64,000 bases of DNA from Candidatus Marimicrobium litorale (lineage in GTDB: Bacteria; Pseudomonadota; Gammaproteobacteria; Pseudomonadales; Halieaceae), in the NCBI RefSeq assembly GCF_026262645.1, contig NZ_SHNO01000001.1, positions 1,984,001-2,048,000 on the forward strand, in the 5' to 3' direction. A model generated the notes under the pieces. It made no database searches. It saw only the letters and a program-made list of their open reading frames with translations, and was not told the DNA's origin. Below, piece by piece: positions 9,686 to 20,738 of the stretch. Position numbers and translations under genes: made by a program. Each line of letters opens with the position of its first letter. The first letter of the stretch is position 1.

Positions 9686-12538
9686 ATGGACACCATTATG
9701 GTCAGGGGCGCAAGAACGCATAACCTGAAGAACATTGACCTCGATATCCCGCGGGACAAGCTGGTTGTCATCACGGGCCTGTCCGGCTCGGGCAAATCCT
9801 CACTGGCGTTCGACACGCTGTATGCCGAGGGCCAGCGTCGCTACGTGGAATCCCTGTCTACCTATGCCCGACAGTTCCTGTCCCTGATGGAAAAGCCGGA
9901 TATGGACCACATCGAGGGCCTCTCTCCCGCTATCTCCATCGAGCAAAAGTCGACCTCCCACAACCCTCGCTCTACCGTGGGCACGATCACTGAGATCTAC
10001 GACTACCTGCGCCTGCTTTACGCGCGAATCGGGGAACCCCGCTGTCCCCGGCACAACCTCAACCTGCAGGCACAAACCGTCAGCCAGATGGTGGATGCCG
10101 TACTCGCACTGCCTGAAGAAACCAAGCTGATGTTACTCGCGCCCGTGGTGCGCGAGAGGAAAGGAGAGCACCTGCACGTTTTCGAGGAGTTACGCGCGTC
10201 AGGGTTTATCCGCGCACGCATCGACGGCATCGTGACTGAACTGGATGACGTGCCCTTGCTGGACAAAAAAAAGAAGCATCGTATCGAGGTGGTGGTCGAC
10301 CGCTTCAAGGTGCGTCCCGATCTCGGCATTCGGTTGGCGGAATCCTTCGAAACAGCACTGAGCCTTACCGACGGCCTGGCCGCCATCAGTTTTATGGAGG
10401 CGGACGAGGACGAAATCAGCTTCTCCGCGCGCTTCGCGTGCCCCAAGTGTGGCCACAGCATCGATGAAATGGAGCCCCGCTTGTTCTCGTTCAACAATCC
10501 GGCAGGGGCCTGCGGCGGCTGCGATGGCCTCGGCGTCAAGCAATACTTCGATGAGGACCGTGTCGTGCTGCATCCGGAGGCCAGCCTGGCGGAAGGCGCG
10601 ATACGCGGCTGGGACCGGCGTAACGTCTATTACTTCCATATGCTGACCTCTCTCGCAGAACATTACGGGTTCGATATCGATACACCCTATGACAAGCTTC
10701 CGAAGAAACACCGCCAGGTTATTTTGCACGGCAGCGGCAATCAGGAAATCGCTTTCTCCTATGTCAACGACCGGGGTGATGTGTTCAAGCGCAACCATTC
10801 CTTCGAGGGCATCCTGCCGAATATGGAACGGCGCTACCGCGATACGGATTCTCAGTCCGTTCGTGAGGATCTCGCCAAATTTCTCGCCACCCAGCCCTGT
10901 CCCGACTGCAAGGGCACCCGACTCCGGGAGGATGCGCGTCATGTATTCCTGGAAGGACTCAACCTGCCCAGCATCACCGCTCTGCCGGTGGGAGAAGCAC
11001 AGGACTACTTCGACGCGATGAAGCTGGATGGGCGCCGCGGTGAAATCGCCGACAAGATTCTCAAAGAACTGCGCGCCCGATACCGTTTTCTGGTCAATGT
11101 CGGGCTCAACTACCTGACCCTTGATCGCAGCGCCGATACCCTTTCTGGCGGTGAGGCCCAGCGCATCCGACTTGCCTCCCAGATCGGCGCGGGACTGGTC
11201 GGCGTCATGTACATCCTCGACGAACCCTCTATCGGCCTGCACCAACGGGATAACGAGCGCCTCCTGTCCACGCTGACCCACCTGCGCGACATGGGCAATA
11301 CGGTACTGGTGGTAGAGCACGATGAGGAGGCCATCCGCAGTGCCGACCATATTATCGATATCGGCCCCGGGGCCGGCATCCACGGCGGCGAGGTCGTTGT
11401 CTCGGGCAGCCTGAAAGAGGTGAAAAGCTGTAAGGAATCTCTCACGGGTGCCTACCTTGCCGGGCGCCGGGAAATCGCCATACCCCAGCAGCGCACTGCG
11501 CCCGACGCAAAACGCATGCTGACGCTGGACGGCGCCAGTGGTAACAATCTTCAAGACGTTACCCTGGATATTCCAATCGGTCTGCTCACCTGTGTTACCG
11601 GTGTGTCTGGGTCGGGAAAATCATCATTAATCAACAGCACCCTGTACCCGATTGCTGCCACAGAACTCAATGGTGCCTCTGTGCTCACCCCGGCTCCCTA
11701 CCAGTCCGTCACTGGCATGGACCACGTCGATAAGTGTATCGATATAGACCAGAGCCCTATCGGGCGCACACCGCGCTCGAATCCCGCCACCTATACGGGC
11801 ATTTTCACCCCGGTCAGGGAGCTTTTTGCGGGCACACAGGAGGCTCGATCCCGCGGATACAAACCGGGCAGGTTTAGCTTCAACGTCAAGGGCGGACGCT
11901 GCGAGGCCTGTCAGGGTGACGGCGTGACCAAGGTAGAGATGCATTTCCTGCCTGACATCTATGTGCCCTGCGACATCTGCAAGGGCAAGCGCTACAACCG
12001 GGAAACACTGGAGGTGCGGTACAAGGGCAAGAATATCCATGAGGTACTGGAAATGACCGTGGAGGATGCTCTGATTTTCTTTGAACCCGTCACCGCAATT
12101 GCGCGCAAGCTGCAGACGCTTATGGATGTGGGCCTGTCCTACGTGCGACTGGGTCAGGCTGCAACCACCCTCTCCGGCGGCGAAGCCCAAAGAGTAAAAC
12201 TCTCACGGGAGTTATCAAAACGTGACACAGGCAAGACATTGTACATTCTCGACGAGCCCACGACCGGGCTACATTTTGAAGATATCAAACAGCTGCTGGA
12301 AGTCCTGCATCGGCTGCGCGACCACGGCAACACCGTTATTATTATCGAACACAACCTGGACGTGATCAAAACCGCAGACTGGATTGTGGATATGGGCCCC
12401 GAGGGAGGGAGCGGCGGAGGCCAGATTATCGCCGCGGGCACGCCGGAAGACGTAGCCACCATGAAGGGATCCCATACAGGTCAGTTTCTCAGCCCCATAT
12501 TGAAACCAAAGCGCAAGCGCAACAAACGCGCAGCCTAG
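9686..12538 (+). CDS. uvrA: excinuclease ABC subunit A
   Basis: Damage-recognition ATPase of nucleotide excision repair. The 950-residue protein has two ABC modules. Module 1 has Walker [10 protein letters not shown] near residue 31, a first zinc module ([14 protein letters not shown]...CGGCDGLG) near 250 and signature [12 protein letters not shown] near 490. Module 2 has Walker [10 protein letters not shown] near 645, the zinc finger CEACQGDG...[10 protein letters not shown] near 740 and signature [12 protein letters not shown] near 830. The start chosen is the ATG at 9686, which has AAGAGG 5-6 bases upstream; a GTG at 9671 would place the SD inside the gene. Length matches E. coli UvrA (940). 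No plus-strand terminator was seen after the stop. Confidence 0.97.
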   Translation: MDTIMVRGARTHNLKNIDLDIPRDKLVVITGLSGSGKSSLAFDTLYAEGQRRYVESLSTYARQFLSLMEKPDMDHIEGLSPAISIEQKSTSHNPRSTVGTITEIYDYLRLLYARIGEPRCPRHNLNLQAQTVSQMVDAVLALPEETKLMLLAPVVRERKGEHLHVFEELRASGFIRARIDGIVTELDDVPLLDKKKKHRIEVVVDRFKVRPDLGIRLAESFETALSLTDGLAAISFMEADEDEISFSARFACPKCGHSIDEMEPRLFSFNNPAGACGGCDGLGVKQYFDEDRVVLHPEASLAEGAIRGWDRRNVYYFHMLTSLAEHYGFDIDTPYDKLPKKHRQVILHGSGNQEIAFSYVNDRGDVFKRNHSFEGILPNMERRYRDTDSQSVREDLAKFLATQPCPDCKGTRLREDARHVFLEGLNLPSITALPVGEAQDYFDAMKLDGRRGEIADKILKELRARYRFLVNVGLNYLTLDRSADTLSGGEAQRIRLASQIGAGLVGVMYILDEPSIGLHQRDNERLLSTLTHLRDMGNTVLVVEHDEEAIRSADHIIDIGPGAGIHGGEVVVSGSLKEVKSCKESLTGAYLAGRREIAIPQQRTAPDAKRMLTLDGASGNNLQDVTLDIPIGLLTCVTGVSGSGKSSLINSTLYPIAATELNGASVLTPAPYQSVTGMDHVDKCIDIDQSPIGRTPRSNPATYTGIFTPVRELFAGTQEARSRGYKPGRFSFNVKGGRCEACQGDGVTKVEMHFLPDIYVPCDICKGKRYNRETLEVRYKGKNIHEVLEMTVEDALIFFEPVTAIARKLQTLMDVGLSYVRLGQAATTLSGGEAQRVKLSRELSKRDTGKTLYILDEPTTGLHFEDIKQLLEVLHRLRDHGNTVIIIEHNLDVIKTADWIVDMGPEGGSGGGQIIAAGTPEDVATMKGSHTGQFLSPILKPKRKRNKRAA

Positions 12539-12694
12539 AACCGGTGCGCGAGTAATGGCTGCGTTCAAGAGGGATGGAACCGGACTGTTATTCGCGAACG
12601 CCTATACCTGACGGTCATTTGACTGCATTTCATTGCGGGTGTTGATGATTCTGCTCACAGGGGAAAGCAACGTAACCGCAAAAAATACAGGGCA

Positions 12695-12722
12695 CAAAAA
12701 AGCCGGGGCTGTAGACCCGGCT
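12695..12722 (-). terminator. rho-independent terminator of the S10-spc-alpha unit
   Basis: Read on the minus strand, AGCCGGG and CCCGGCT arms (12701-12707 and 12716-12722) are followed by six T. It sits 36 bases after the rplQ stop. On the plus strand there is no T-run, so it does not serve uvrA. Confidence 0.85.
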
Positions 12723-12758
12723 CTGTGTGCCTCATCGCTATCGCGACTGAGCGCGACC

Positions 12759-13151
12759 CTAATCCTCGTCGTCCTCGTCATAGACCTCGACATCAGGGCG
12801 ATCGACAAGCTCCACGTAGGCCATGGGCGCTTTATCCCCCGAGCGAAAACCGCACTTGAGAATGCGTATGTAGCCACCTGGGCGCTCCTGGTAGCGGGGA
12901 CCCAGCTCGTCAAAAAGCTTGCCTACCGCGGCTTTATCGCGGGTTCGATCAAAAGCCAAACGTCGGTTTGCGACGCTATCACTTTTTGCCAGCGTAATCA
13001 GCGGCTCGGCAAAGCGACGTAACTCCTTAGCCTTGGGCAGGGTGGTCTTGATCAGCTCATGCTCGACAAGCGACACGGCCATATTGCGAAACATGGCTTT
13101 GCGATGCGAGCTGTTGCGATTTAGTTGACGTCCACTATGACGATGACGCAT
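12759..13151 (-). CDS. rplQ: 50S ribosomal protein L17
   Basis: Large-subunit protein near the exit of the peptide tunnel and the last gene of the alpha operon. The 130 residues begin with the highly conserved [20 protein letters not shown] and include [17 protein letters not shown] and [20 protein letters not shown]. The C terminus ends in an acidic stretch, EVYDEDDED, a little longer than the 127-residue E. coli protein. It follows rpoA by 58 bases and is followed by the terminator at 12.70 kb. Confidence 0.97.
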   Translation of the reverse strand: MRHRHSGRQLNRNSSHRKAMFRNMAVSLVEHELIKTTLPKAKELRRFAEPLITLAKSDSVANRRLAFDRTRDKAAVGKLFDELGPRYQERPGGYIRILKCGFRSGDKAPMAYVELVDRPDVEVYDEDDED

Positions 13152-13209
13152 TTCTCTTTCCTATCTTGAGGTGCCCGCTGACGAGCACTGCTATCTGTTG
13201 ACCGGCCTG

Positions 13210-14214
13210 CTAAACGCTCAGAACCCGATCGTCATTCTTAAGGCTGGCCGGTGGCCAGTTGTCCAGGCGCATACCCAGTGAGAGTCCACGGGACGCCAGT
13301 ACATCCTTGATCTCGGTGAGCGACTTTTTGCCCAGGTTCGGTGTCTTAAGAAGCTCCACCTCTGTGCGCTGCACCAGGTCTCCGATGTAGTAAATATTTT
13401 CCGCTTTCAGACAGTTCGCTGATCTTACTGTCAATTCCAGATCATCGACCGGACGCAACAGGATCGGATCGACTTCGTCTTCTTCCTCGACAGATTCGGA
13501 CTCGGACTCGCTCTCGAGGTCAACGAATACAGCTAACTGCTGCTGCAAGATGGTCGCGGCGCGACGAATAGCTTCTTCAGGGTCGATAGTGCCGTTGGTC
13601 TCCAGATCCAGAACCAACTTGTCGAGGTCGGTACGCTGCTCCACTCGCGCGGCTTCTACAACGTAGGACACCCGGCCCACCGGTGAAAAAGTCGCGTCCA
13701 GCTGCAGACGGCCAATAGCGCGCGTCTCCTCATCCGGGTTGACGCGGGAATCTGCGGGAGAATAACCACGACCGAGAGCGACCGTAAGGCGCATGTTAAT
13801 CTCAGAACCCTCGTTCAAATGGCATATCACGTGTTCCGGGTTGCGTATCTCGATGTCGTGGTCGACCTGAATATCTCCGGCTGTGACCGGGCCTGGGCCC
13901 TTCTTGCTCAGCGTCAACTCGGCCTCTTCTTTACCGCTCATCACCAGGGCGACGCCCTTTAAATTGAGCAGAATTTCGATAACGTCTTCCTGTACGCCTT
14001 CAATAGCGCTGTACTCGTGCAACACGCCATCAATCTCAACCTCGGTAATTGCACTGCCGGGCATTGAGGAAAGAAGAATTCGACGCAAGGCATTTCCCAG
14101 AGTGTGGCCAAAACCACGCTCCAAAGGCTCAAGCGTCACTTGTGAACGCGTTGCGTTCTTCTCGTCTACATTAATTACACGAGGGGTCAAAAATTCGTTC
14201 ACTGCACTCTGCAT
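13210..14214 (-). CDS. rpoA: DNA-directed RNA polymerase alpha subunit
   Basis: Alpha subunit: its N-terminal domain dimerises and nucleates beta and beta-prime assembly, and its C-terminal domain contacts UP elements and activators. The 334 residues show the NTD ([20 protein letters not shown] near 28-47) and CTD ([20 protein letters not shown] near 255, then [20 protein letters not shown]). The linker has an acidic Ser/Glu run, [14 protein letters not shown], near 235-250, longer than in E. coli (329 residues in total). It lies between rpsD and rplQ, as in all Gammaproteobacteria. Confidence 0.98.
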   Translation of the reverse strand: MQSAVNEFLTPRVINVDEKNATRSQVTLEPLERGFGHTLGNALRRILLSSMPGSAITEVEIDGVLHEYSAIEGVQEDVIEILLNLKGVALVMSGKEEAELTLSKKGPGPVTAGDIQVDHDIEIRNPEHVICHLNEGSEINMRLTVALGRGYSPADSRVNPDEETRAIGRLQLDATFSPVGRVSYVVEAARVEQRTDLDKLVLDLETNGTIDPEEAIRRAATILQQQLAVFVDLESESESESVEEEDEVDPILLRPVDDLELTVRSANCLKAENIYYIGDLVQRTEVELLKTPNLGKKSLTEIKDVLASRGLSLGMRLDNWPPASLKNDDRVLSV

Positions 14215-14250
14215 TGGGGCACCTGTCTTATCGATTGGTCCGTCAGTGGA

Positions 14251-14871
14251 TTACTTCGAGTAAAGCTCTACGATGAGGCTTTCATTGATCTCAGAAGACA
14301 ACTCCTGGCGATCAGGCGCGGCCTTAAACACCGCCTCCATTTTCTCGCTATCCAGGTCAATCCACTCCGACTCACCGCGGTTGGAGGCCAGCGCCATAGC
14401 TGACTGGACCCTGAGCTGCTTCTTGGCTTTCTCGCGCAAGGACACAACGTCCCCTGCTTTCACTTGATACGACGGTATATTCACTACCTGACCGTTTACC
14501 AAAATGGATTTATGGGATACCAACTGGCGCGATTCCGCGCGGGTAGACCCGAAACCAATTCGATAAACGACGTTATCGAGCCTGCCTTCCAGCAACTGCA
14601 GCAGGTTTTCGCCTGTTGCGCCCTTCAGTCGGGCCGCTTCTTTGTAATAATTCCTGAACTGCTTTTCCAGTACGCCATAAATACGGCGCACCTTCTGCTT
14701 CTCCCGCAACTGCACACCGTAATCTGACAAACGACCGCGGCGAGCGCCATGCTGGCCAGGAATCGCCTCTAACTTGCACTTGCTTTCAAGCGAACGCACT
14801 CCGCTCTTCAGGAACAGATCCGTTCCCTCGCGACGAGAGAGCTTGCACTTCGGTCCAATATATCGAGCCAT
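14251..14871 (-). CDS. rpsD: 30S ribosomal protein S4
   Basis: Primary 16S rRNA-binding protein and, in E. coli, translational repressor of the alpha operon. From the ATG at 14871 the protein is 206 residues (same as E. coli), starting [20 protein letters not shown], with the S4 RNA-binding domain near 96-160 ([20 protein letters not shown]). A longer open frame to 14973 adds 34 residues that do not belong to S4 and would run into the gap after rpsK, so it is rejected. A structured leader upstream of rpsM could be its regulatory target. Confidence 0.97.
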   Translation of the reverse strand: MARYIGPKCKLSRREGTDLFLKSGVRSLESKCKLEAIPGQHGARRGRLSDYGVQLREKQKVRRIYGVLEKQFRNYYKEAARLKGATGENLLQLLEGRLDNVVYRIGFGSTRAESRQLVSHKSILVNGQVVNIPSYQVKAGDVVSLREKAKKQLRVQSAMALASNRGESEWIDLDSEKMEAVFKAAPDRQELSSEINESLIVELYSK

Positions 14872-14890
14872 ATCACCTCTCCTGTATGCG

Positions 14891-15283
14891 TTATACGCGT
14901 CGTTTCTTGGGCGGACGACAGCCATTATGTGGAATGGGTGTGACGTCGGTAATGTTGCTAATCTTGTATCCACAGGAATTCAGGGCGCGAACCGCTGATT
15001 CTCGACCAGGCCCAGGGCCCTTCACTTGCACATCCAGATTTTGCAGACCGTATTCCTTGGCTGCTTCACCTGCCCGCTCGGCAGCAACCTGTGCAGCGAA
15101 GGGCGTACTTTTACGCGAACCACGGAAACCGGAACCACCAGAGGTCGCCCACGACAACGTGTTACCCTGACGATCAGTAATCGTAATAATCGTGTTATTA
15201 AACGACGCGTGAATGTGTGCAATACCATCTACGACGGTCTTGGTAATTTTTTTACGAGTGCCTTTGGCACCTGGCTTAGCCAT
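14891..15283 (-). CDS. rpsK: 30S ribosomal protein S11
   Basis: Platform protein of the small subunit that lies near the E-site mRNA. The 130 residues carry the conserved core [20 protein letters not shown] and the C-terminal [13 protein letters not shown] and [18 protein letters not shown]. Length matches E. coli (129). It sits between rpsM (77 bases away) and rpsD. Confidence 0.97.
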   Translation of the reverse strand: MAKPGAKGTRKKITKTVVDGIAHIHASFNNTIITITDRQGNTLSWATSGGSGFRGSRKSTPFAAQVAAERAGEAAKEYGLQNLDVQVKGPGPGRESAVRALNSCGYKISNITDVTPIPHNGCRPPKKRRV

Positions 15284-15360
15284 ATTTTGTATCCTGCTTT
15301 AATATCAACACTGCACTAATCTATTACAGGGTGCAGCTACACTAAAAAAGGATTCGCTGT

Positions 15361-15717
15361 CTATTTGCGAATCGGCTTACGCGGCCCTTTTCGGGTGCGG
15401 GCATTAGTCTTGGTACGCTGACCACGCAGGGGTAAACCCCGACGATGGCGCAAACCACGATTACAACCCAGATCCATCAACCGCTTGATGTTCATCTGCA
15501 CTTCACGGCGGAGGTCACCCTCTACCATCATTTCGCTAACCTTGGTGCGAAGTGCATCCATTTCCTGCTCGGTCAACTCACCTATCTTGACGTTTTCGGC
15601 AACGCCAGTGTCGGCGCACAAGCGCTTCGCCTGGCTACGGCCAACACCGTAGATATAGGTCAGGGAGATAACAGTGTGCTTGTTATCTGGTATGTTGACG
15701 CCGGCTAATCGAGCCAT
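15361..15717 (-). CDS. rpsM: 30S ribosomal protein S13
   Basis: Head protein of the small subunit that contacts the P-site tRNA and the 50S B1 bridge. The 118 residues (E. coli 118) begin [20 protein letters not shown] and include the helix-two-turn-helix region ([17 protein letters not shown]) and the basic tail [20 protein letters not shown]. It is the first alpha-operon gene, preceded by a structured leader and an internal promoter. Confidence 0.97.
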   Translation of the reverse strand: MARLAGVNIPDNKHTVISLTYIYGVGRSQAKRLCADTGVAENVKIGELTEQEMDALRTKVSEMMVEGDLRREVQMNIKRLMDLGCNRGLRHRRGLPLRGQRTKTNARTRKGPRKPIRK

Positions 15718-15742
15718 TCAACTCTCTCCAATCATCTGTCGT

Positions 15743-15788
15743 CGCTGTGCTCTGACACCTTCCCAAAGGGACGAGATCCCGCACAGCG
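15743..15788 (-). promoter_or_regulatory. structured leader of rpsM, resembling the alpha-operon (S4) regulatory leader
   Basis: On the minus-strand RNA, an 8-bp stem (CGCTGTGC with GCACAGCG; arms 15781-15788 and 15743-15750) closes directly on an inner GGGA-TCTCG-TCCC hairpin (15768-15780). The CCC of the inner hairpin can also pair with a following GGG (CCCTTTGGG), giving alternative folds. Its position, 25 bases before the rpsM start, is that of the E. coli alpha-operon leader bound by S4. S4 binding here is inference. Confidence 0.5.
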
Positions 15789-15805
15789 GGCGCAAAAGGC
15801 GCAGA

Positions 15806-15834
15806 ATACTAGCGATATCGCTTACAAAAATCAA
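15806..15834 (-). promoter_or_regulatory. candidate internal promoter before rpsM with palindromic spacer
   Basis: On the minus strand: TTGATT (-35, at 15829-15834), 17-base spacer, TAGTAT (-10, at 15806-15811). The spacer contains the perfect 12-base palindrome AGCGATATCGCT (15811-15822). It partly overlaps the end of rpmJ. Confidence 0.45.
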
Positions 15835-15841
15835 CTCAGGG

Positions 15842-15958
15842 CTAACCCTGGCGCTGCTTGTGTCGAGGATCCGAGTTACAAATGACTCGAACCACTCCCT
15901 TACGGCGCACAATCTTGCAGTTTCTGCAGATTTTCTTCACTGACGCGCGTACTTTCAT
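15842..15958 (-). CDS. rpmJ: 50S ribosomal protein L36
   Basis: Smallest large-subunit protein, a zinc-ribbon basic peptide. Reading back from the ATG at 15958 gives 38 residues, [20 protein letters not shown] and on to [17 protein letters not shown], ending in TAG at 15842. The zinc ligands C-x2-C, C and H are all present (the C+ form). It sits between secY and rpsM, its standard place at the end of the spc operon. Confidence 0.96.
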   Translation of the reverse strand: MKVRASVKKICRNCKIVRRKGVVRVICNSDPRHKQRQG

Positions 15959-15994
15959 TTCAAATACTCCCTTTGGCCCGTTCCGATCTCGCTA

Positions 15995-17323
15995 TCAGCG
16001 AACTCGCCCGGTCCCACCGTAACCTTTCAAATTGGCCTTTTTCATCACCGAGTCATACTGGTGAGACATCAGATGACTTTGCACCTGGGCCATGAAATCC
16101 ATAACCACGACCACCACAATCAGCAGCGAGGTTCCGCCCAGATAGAACGGTACATTCCACATCACCACCAGAAACTGAGGCATCAAACACACCATAGCTA
16201 TATACGCTGAACCAAACACCGTGAGGCGCGTGAGAACACCATCGATGTACTCCGCTGTCTTTTCACCTGGCCGTATACCGGGGACAAATGCACCTGAGCG
16301 CTTGAGGTTGTCTGCCACTTCTGACGGGTTAAACATCAACGCCGTGTAGAAGAAACAGAAAAACACAATGAACACGGTAAACAGCAATATGTTCAGCGGT
16401 TGACCGGGGCCAATCGCAACCGCCAAGTCCTGCAGCCAATCAGCGGAATCACCAGAGCCAAACCACTGCGCGATAGAGGCCGGAAACAGCAAAATACTGC
16501 TGGCAAAAATAGCCGGAATAACCCCCGCCATGTTCACCTTCAGAGGCAGGTGCGAACTCTGCGCCTGGTACATTTTGCGTCCCTGCTGTCGCTTGGCGTA
16601 ATTCACAGTAATACGCCGCTGGCCACGCTCGATGAATACGATCATATAAATGACGGCAATCGCCAACGTTAAAATCAGAAGCAGGATAAGAACATTCAGC
16701 TCACCCTGCCGGGCTTGCTCTAATGACTGACCAATAGCCGCAGGCAAGCCAGCCACAATGCCGGCGAATATCAACATGGATATTCCATTGCCGACGCCCT
16801 TCTCCGTAATCTGCTCACCCAGCCACATCATAAAGACAGCGCCGGTCACCAATGAAGTGATTGCGATGACATAAAACGTAATGGACGGGTCGTAAGCCAT
16901 ACCCTGCTTAGCCATACCCACTGTCATACCGGTCGCCTGTATCAGGGCAAGCACCACCGTTAAATACCGGGTGTACTGGCTGATTTTACGACGACCCGCT
17001 TCGCCCTCTTTCTTCAACTGTTCCAGCTGGGGCGTCACCGCTGACATCAACTGCATGATAATGGATGCAGAAATGTAAGGCATGATGCCCAAAGCAAGGA
17101 TACTCATGCGCTCCAGAGCACCCCCGGAAAACATGTTCGCCAAACCGAGTATCGTGCCTTGGTTCTGGCTAAAAAGCGCCGCCAGTTGCCGGGGATCTAT
17201 GCCGGGAAGAGGGATATGCGTCCCAATGCGGTAAATAATAATCGCCAGCAATACAAAGCGAAGCCGGGCGAATAGTTCACCCAGTCCTGCTTTGTTTACC
17301 GATGGTAGCTGACCATTTGCCAT
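15995..17323 (-). CDS. secY: preprotein translocase subunit SecY
   Basis: Channel subunit of the SecYEG translocon in the inner membrane. The 442 residues give 10 hydrophobic segments. Typical motifs are the N-terminal [20 protein letters not shown], the plug-side [20 protein letters not shown] region (here [15 protein letters not shown]), and the cytosolic loop [15 protein letters not shown]. It lies between rplO (8 bases upstream) and rpmJ. Its partner secE is in this window at 46.5-46.9 kb. Confidence 0.97.
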   Translation of the reverse strand: MANGQLPSVNKAGLGELFARLRFVLLAIIIYRIGTHIPLPGIDPRQLAALFSQNQGTILGLANMFSGGALERMSILALGIMPYISASIIMQLMSAVTPQLEQLKKEGEAGRRKISQYTRYLTVVLALIQATGMTVGMAKQGMAYDPSITFYVIAITSLVTGAVFMMWLGEQITEKGVGNGISMLIFAGIVAGLPAAIGQSLEQARQGELNVLILLLILTLAIAVIYMIVFIERGQRRITVNYAKRQQGRKMYQAQSSHLPLKVNMAGVIPAIFASSILLFPASIAQWFGSGDSADWLQDLAVAIGPGQPLNILLFTVFIVFFCFFYTALMFNPSEVADNLKRSGAFVPGIRPGEKTAEYIDGVLTRLTVFGSAYIAMVCLMPQFLVVMWNVPFYLGGTSLLIVVVVVMDFMAQVQSHLMSHQYDSVMKKANLKGYGGTGRVR

Positions 17324-17331
17324 TTAAATCG

Positions 17332-17778
17332 TTATTCCTCGACCTTGCCGCCAGCGCTTTCGATAGCCTCGCGGGCGCCCTTGGTCACAGCCAGACCCTT
17401 TACGGTTACGGCCTTGTCCAGCTCCCCGGAGAGAAATACACGCGCACGAGTCGCATCGTCCTTAACCAGGTCTGCCGCTTTCAGTGCCTCGAGGTCAATT
17501 ACGTCAGCGTTGACCGCACCCAGTTCACCCAGGCGCACCTGTGCTGAGGTCTTACTCATGCGAGAAGAAAAACCGTACTTGGGCAGGCGCTTCTGCAAAG
17601 GCATCTGACCACCCTCGAATCCAGGCCTGACCTTGCCACCGGAACGTGATTTCTGGCCTTTATGGCCTCTCCCAGCAGTTTTACCAACACCACTACCAAT
17701 TCCACGCCCAACACGCTTGGCGTTCTTCCTCGAACCCAACGCGGGGCTGAGGGTATTCAGTCGCATATTATCGGACAT
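17332..17778 (-). CDS. rplO: 50S ribosomal protein L15
   Basis: Late-assembly large-subunit protein. The 148 residues begin [20 protein letters not shown] after two extra codons and contain the basic Gly-rich region [21 protein letters not shown]. coli L15 is 144. It starts 2 bases after rpmD ends and is followed by secY. Confidence 0.96.
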   Translation of the reverse strand: MSDNMRLNTLSPALGSRKNAKRVGRGIGSGVGKTAGRGHKGQKSRSGGKVRPGFEGGQMPLQKRLPKYGFSSRMSKTSAQVRLGELGAVNADVIDLEALKAADLVKDDATRARVFLSGELDKAVTVKGLAVTKGAREAIESAGGKVEE

Positions 17779-17780
17779 AA

Positions 17781-17960
17781 CTACTCCTCGACCTTTAGCA
17801 GATAAATCGCTTTGTTGATCATGCCCCTGACCGAGGGAGTATCTTCAACCTCGACCGTGTGGCCTATACGCCTGAGGCCGAGACCCGCCACGCACGCCTG
17901 ATGACTTTTCAGACGTCCATTGACGCTCTTGACCTGAGTAACCTTGATTGATTTAGCCAT
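17781..17960 (-). CDS. rpmD: 50S ribosomal protein L30
   Basis: Small large-subunit protein. From the ATG at 17960 the frame encodes 59 residues: [20 protein letters not shown], then [20 protein letters not shown] and [19 protein letters not shown], ending in TAG at 17781. The core [20 protein letters not shown] is the L30 signature. Length matches E. coli (59). It sits between rpsE and rplO. Confidence 0.96.
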   Translation of the reverse strand: MAKSIKVTQVKSVNGRLKSHQACVAGLGLRRIGHTVEVEDTPSVRGMINKAIYLLKVEE

Positions 17961-17978
17961 GACAAGCCAACCTGATAA

Positions 17979-18491
17979 TTAATTCAAAATTTCTTCGACA
18001 GTCTTGCCGCGCTTCGCTGCAACATCTCCCGGGGATGACATATCTCGTAATCCCTTGAAGGTAGCCCTGACAACGTTGACCGGATTTGTAGACCCATAAC
18101 ACTTCGCCAGAACATTGTGTACACCGGCAAGTTCAAGTACAGCGCGCATAGCGCCACCAGCAATTACGCCAGTACCCTCGGAGGCAGGCTGCATATAAAC
18201 CTTGGACGCGCCGTGATTCGCCTTGATTGGATACTGCAAAGTGCCATTGTCAAGATCGACACTTATCATGTTGCGGCGGGCTGCTTCCATAGCTTTCTGG
18301 ATCGCAACAGGCACCTCGCGCGCTTTACCGCGCCCAAAACCAACCTTGCCCTTGCCATCACCCACCACAGTCAACGCAGTGAAGCTGAAGATACGACCAC
18401 CCTTAACCACTTTAGCGACGCGATTAACCTGGACAAGCTTCTCCTGGAGATCGCCATCCTGTTGCTGCCTTTTCTGATCGTTAAAAGCCAT
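17979..18491 (-). CDS. rpsE: 30S ribosomal protein S5
   Basis: Small-subunit protein at the mRNA entrance, involved in decoding fidelity and helicase activity. The 170 residues contain the dsRBD-like N-terminal domain ([20 protein letters not shown]) and [20 protein letters not shown], then [20 protein letters not shown] in the C-terminal domain. E. coli S5 is 167. It lies 9 bases after rplR. Confidence 0.97.
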   Translation of the reverse strand: MAFNDQKRQQQDGDLQEKLVQVNRVAKVVKGGRIFSFTALTVVGDGKGKVGFGRGKAREVPVAIQKAMEAARRNMISVDLDNGTLQYPIKANHGASKVYMQPASEGTGVIAGGAMRAVLELAGVHNVLAKCYGSTNPVNVVRATFKGLRDMSSPGDVAAKRGKTVEEILN

Positions 18492-18500
18492 ATCGATACC

Positions 18501-18851
18501 CTAGAATTCCAAACCACTTTCACGTGCTGCATCGGCCAAAGCCTTGACGCGCCCGTGGTACTTGTAACCGCTGCGGTCAAAAGCCACCTGCTCAACACCG
18601 GCTTCTTTTGCGCGCTTTGCCACTAGCTTACCAACTTCAGCAGCCGCTGTTATGTTTCCCGTCGCTCCCTTACGCAACTCGGAGTCGAGGGTAGATGCGC
18701 TGGCGAGAACCTTGTCGCCTGCAGGAGCAATAACCTGAGCATAAATATGCCTTGGCGTCCGGTGCACACTCAGACGGTTTACTCCCAGTCCTCGCATTCT
18801 GGCGCGAGCACGTCGTGCGCGGCGTAACCTTGAATCGTTCTTTGCACTCAT
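18501..18851 (-). CDS. rplR: 50S ribosomal protein L18
   Basis: 5S rRNA-binding protein of the central protuberance. The 116 residues contain [20 protein letters not shown] near 24-43 and the C-terminal [20 protein letters not shown], both L18 signatures. E. coli L18 is 117. It is 9 bases after rplF and 9 before rpsE. Confidence 0.97.
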   Translation of the reverse strand: MSAKNDSRLRRARRARARMRGLGVNRLSVHRTPRHIYAQVIAPAGDKVLASASTLDSELRKGATGNITAAAEVGKLVAKRAKEAGVEQVAFDRSGYKYHGRVKALADAARESGLEF

Positions 18852-18860
18852 TTCGCTTAC

Positions 18861-19388
18861 CTATTTCTTCTTGGCTTCCTTACGACGGACATACTCATCC
18901 TCGTAACGAATACCCTTGCCTTTGTAGGGCTCCGGCGGGCGGTAGCTACGAATCTCTGCTGCCGCCTGACCAACTGCCTGCTTGTCTATCCCTTTCAGTA
19001 CGATTTCGGTAGGGCTGGGGCTCTCAGCGGATACACCTTCGGGCAGGCTATACTCTACCGGATGGGACAGACCCACTGTCAGGTTTACCGAGGTCTTGGA
19101 CGACTTGGCCCTGTAACCAACACCGTTAAGCACCAGCTTCTTTTCCCACCCTTCGCTCACGCCCTTAACCATATTGTTTACCAAGGCTCGGGTAGTGCCG
19201 GCCATAGCAGCCTGACTGTCCTTCTCATAACTGAGGGTGATCACGTCGTCTTCCTGACCGAAACCAATACCTTCCGTCAGGGTTATTCCGAGAGAACCCA
19301 TTCCACCCTTGACAGTAAGATCGCGGCCATCGAGCTTGATATCGACCCCTTTCGGAAGCGGTATCGGATTTTTTGCGACTCTGGACAT
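18861..19388 (-). CDS. rplF: 50S ribosomal protein L6
   Basis: Two-domain large-subunit protein near the factor-binding site. The 175 residues begin [20 protein letters not shown] and end with the conserved [20 protein letters not shown] before a Lys-rich tail. E. coli L6 is 177. It lies between rpsH and rplR in the spc order. Confidence 0.97.
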   Translation of the reverse strand: MSRVAKNPIPLPKGVDIKLDGRDLTVKGGMGSLGITLTEGIGFGQEDDVITLSYEKDSQAAMAGTTRALVNNMVKGVSEGWEKKLVLNGVGYRAKSSKTSVNLTVGLSHPVEYSLPEGVSAESPSPTEIVLKGIDKQAVGQAAAEIRSYRPPEPYKGKGIRYEDEYVRRKEAKKK

Positions 19389-19417
19389 TTCGAAATTCTC
19401 TTAAGTCAAATACGTTA

Positions 19418-19813
19418 CTAGTAAACAGTGCAAAGCACTTCACCACCAACGCCGGCTGCCCGCGCGGCCCGGTCAGTCATGACACCTTTGGAAGTGGAAA
19501 TAATCGCCACTCCAAGCCCCTTGCGAACAGAGGGAAGTTCATCCCTGGCACTGTACTTACGCAGCCCGGGGCGGCTAATACGACTGATTTCAGCGATTAC
19601 CGGTTTCCCATCGTAATATTTCAGATCAATCGACAGGCGTGGCTTGCCACCCTCATCAATTGCACTGAAACCATTGATGTAACCTTCGTCTTTCAACACA
19701 CTGGCCACAGCGGACTTTAGCTTCGAGCCAGGCATTTCTACATTCGTCTTGCCAACCATTTGTGCATTACGCACTCGGGTGAGCATATCTGATAGCGGAT
19801 CTTGCATACTCAT
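19418..19813 (-). CDS. rpsH: 30S ribosomal protein S8
   Basis: Primary 16S rRNA binder and, in E. coli, repressor of the spc operon through a site at rplE. The 131 residues begin [20 protein letters not shown] and include the C-terminal [20 protein letters not shown] and [10 protein letters not shown]. coli S8 is 130. It follows rpsN by 32 bases. Confidence 0.97.
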   Translation of the reverse strand: MSMQDPLSDMLTRVRNAQMVGKTNVEMPGSKLKSAVASVLKDEGYINGFSAIDEGGKPRLSIDLKYYDGKPVIAEISRISRPGLRKYSARDELPSVRKGLGVAIISTSKGVMTDRAARAAGVGGEVLCTVY

Positions 19814-19845
19814 AATCGATTCATCTCCGTAGACTATTGCGCCGG

Positions 19846-20151
19846 TTACCAGCTGGATTTAACCAGGCCCGGCACATCACCACGCATGGCCGCTTCGCGC
19901 AACTTGTTGCGGCAGAGACCAAACTTGCGATAAACACCGTGAGGGCGCCCTGTTATCTGACAGCGGCGACGCTGACGAACGGGGCTGGCATCACGGGGCA
20001 GTTTTTGCAGCCTGATCTGCGCATCCCACTTTTCATCGTCGGTTGCATTCGCATCCGTTAAAACCGCCTTGATCGCGGCGCGCTTGGCAGCGAACCTGGC
20101 TACTGTCCGGGTACGCTTGGCCTCACGAGCAATCATTGATTTCTTTGCCAT
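19846..20151 (-). CDS. rpsN: 30S ribosomal protein S14 (long, C-minus type)
   Basis: Small-subunit head protein. The 101 residues (E. coli 101) begin [20 protein letters not shown] and end with [20 protein letters not shown] and VPGLVKSSW. It is the long form without the CxxC...CxxC zinc ribbon. It lies between rplE and rpsH. Confidence 0.97.
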   Translation of the reverse strand: MAKKSMIAREAKRTRTVARFAAKRAAIKAVLTDANATDDEKWDAQIRLQKLPRDASPVRQRRRCQITGRPHGVYRKFGLCRNKLREAAMRGDVPGLVKSSW

Positions 20152-20163
20152 GAATAGAGCCTC

Positions 20164-20703
20164 TTAATCCTTCAATGGGAAGCTGAAAGCACGCAGCAGT
20201 GCGCGACCTTCATCATCCGTACGAGCGGAGGTTGTAATCGTAATGTCCATACCACGCAGCGCATCGACCTTGTCGTAATCAATTTCAGGAAAAATGATTT
20301 GCTCAGACACGCCCATTGCGAAATTACCACGACCATCAAATGACTTCGGGCTAATACCCCGAAAATCCCTGACCCGCGGGATCGCAATAGCAATCAGCCG
20401 CTCCAGGAACTCATACATGCGGTCAGAACGCAGGGTTACCTTACAACCAATAGGCCACCCGTCACGAACCTTGAACCCTGCAATCGATTTGCGAGCCTTG
20501 GTCACCACGGGCTTTTGACCCGAGATCTTCGCCATGTCCGCAACTGCATTCTCAAGAACTTTTTTATCGCCCAGCGCTTCACCAACACCCATATTGAGGG
20601 TGATTTTAGTAACGCGAGGGGTCTCCATCACATTTTTGAGCCCGAGCTCTTCCTGCAATTGAGAAACAATCTCGGTCTGATATCTTTCTTTCAACGTCGC
20701 CAT
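20164..20703 (-). CDS. rplE: 50S ribosomal protein L5
   Basis: 5S rRNA-binding protein that also touches P-site tRNA. The 179 residues (E. coli 179) contain [20 protein letters not shown] near 30 and [20 protein letters not shown] near 115, both L5 signatures. It lies 35 bases after rplX and 12 before rpsN. Confidence 0.97.
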   Translation of the reverse strand: MATLKERYQTEIVSQLQEELGLKNVMETPRVTKITLNMGVGEALGDKKVLENAVADMAKISGQKPVVTKARKSIAGFKVRDGWPIGCKVTLRSDRMYEFLERLIAIAIPRVRDFRGISPKSFDGRGNFAMGVSEQIIFPEIDYDKVDALRGMDITITTSARTDDEGRALLRAFSFPLKD

Positions 20704-20738
20704 GTTTATTACCTGTTGACCATTCAGCTAGCGGAAGC

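Noticed and set aside
10199..11554. 451-residue open frame antisense to uvrA
   Set aside because: Lies wholly inside uvrA with no recognisable motif or ribosome site; a GC-biased shadow frame.
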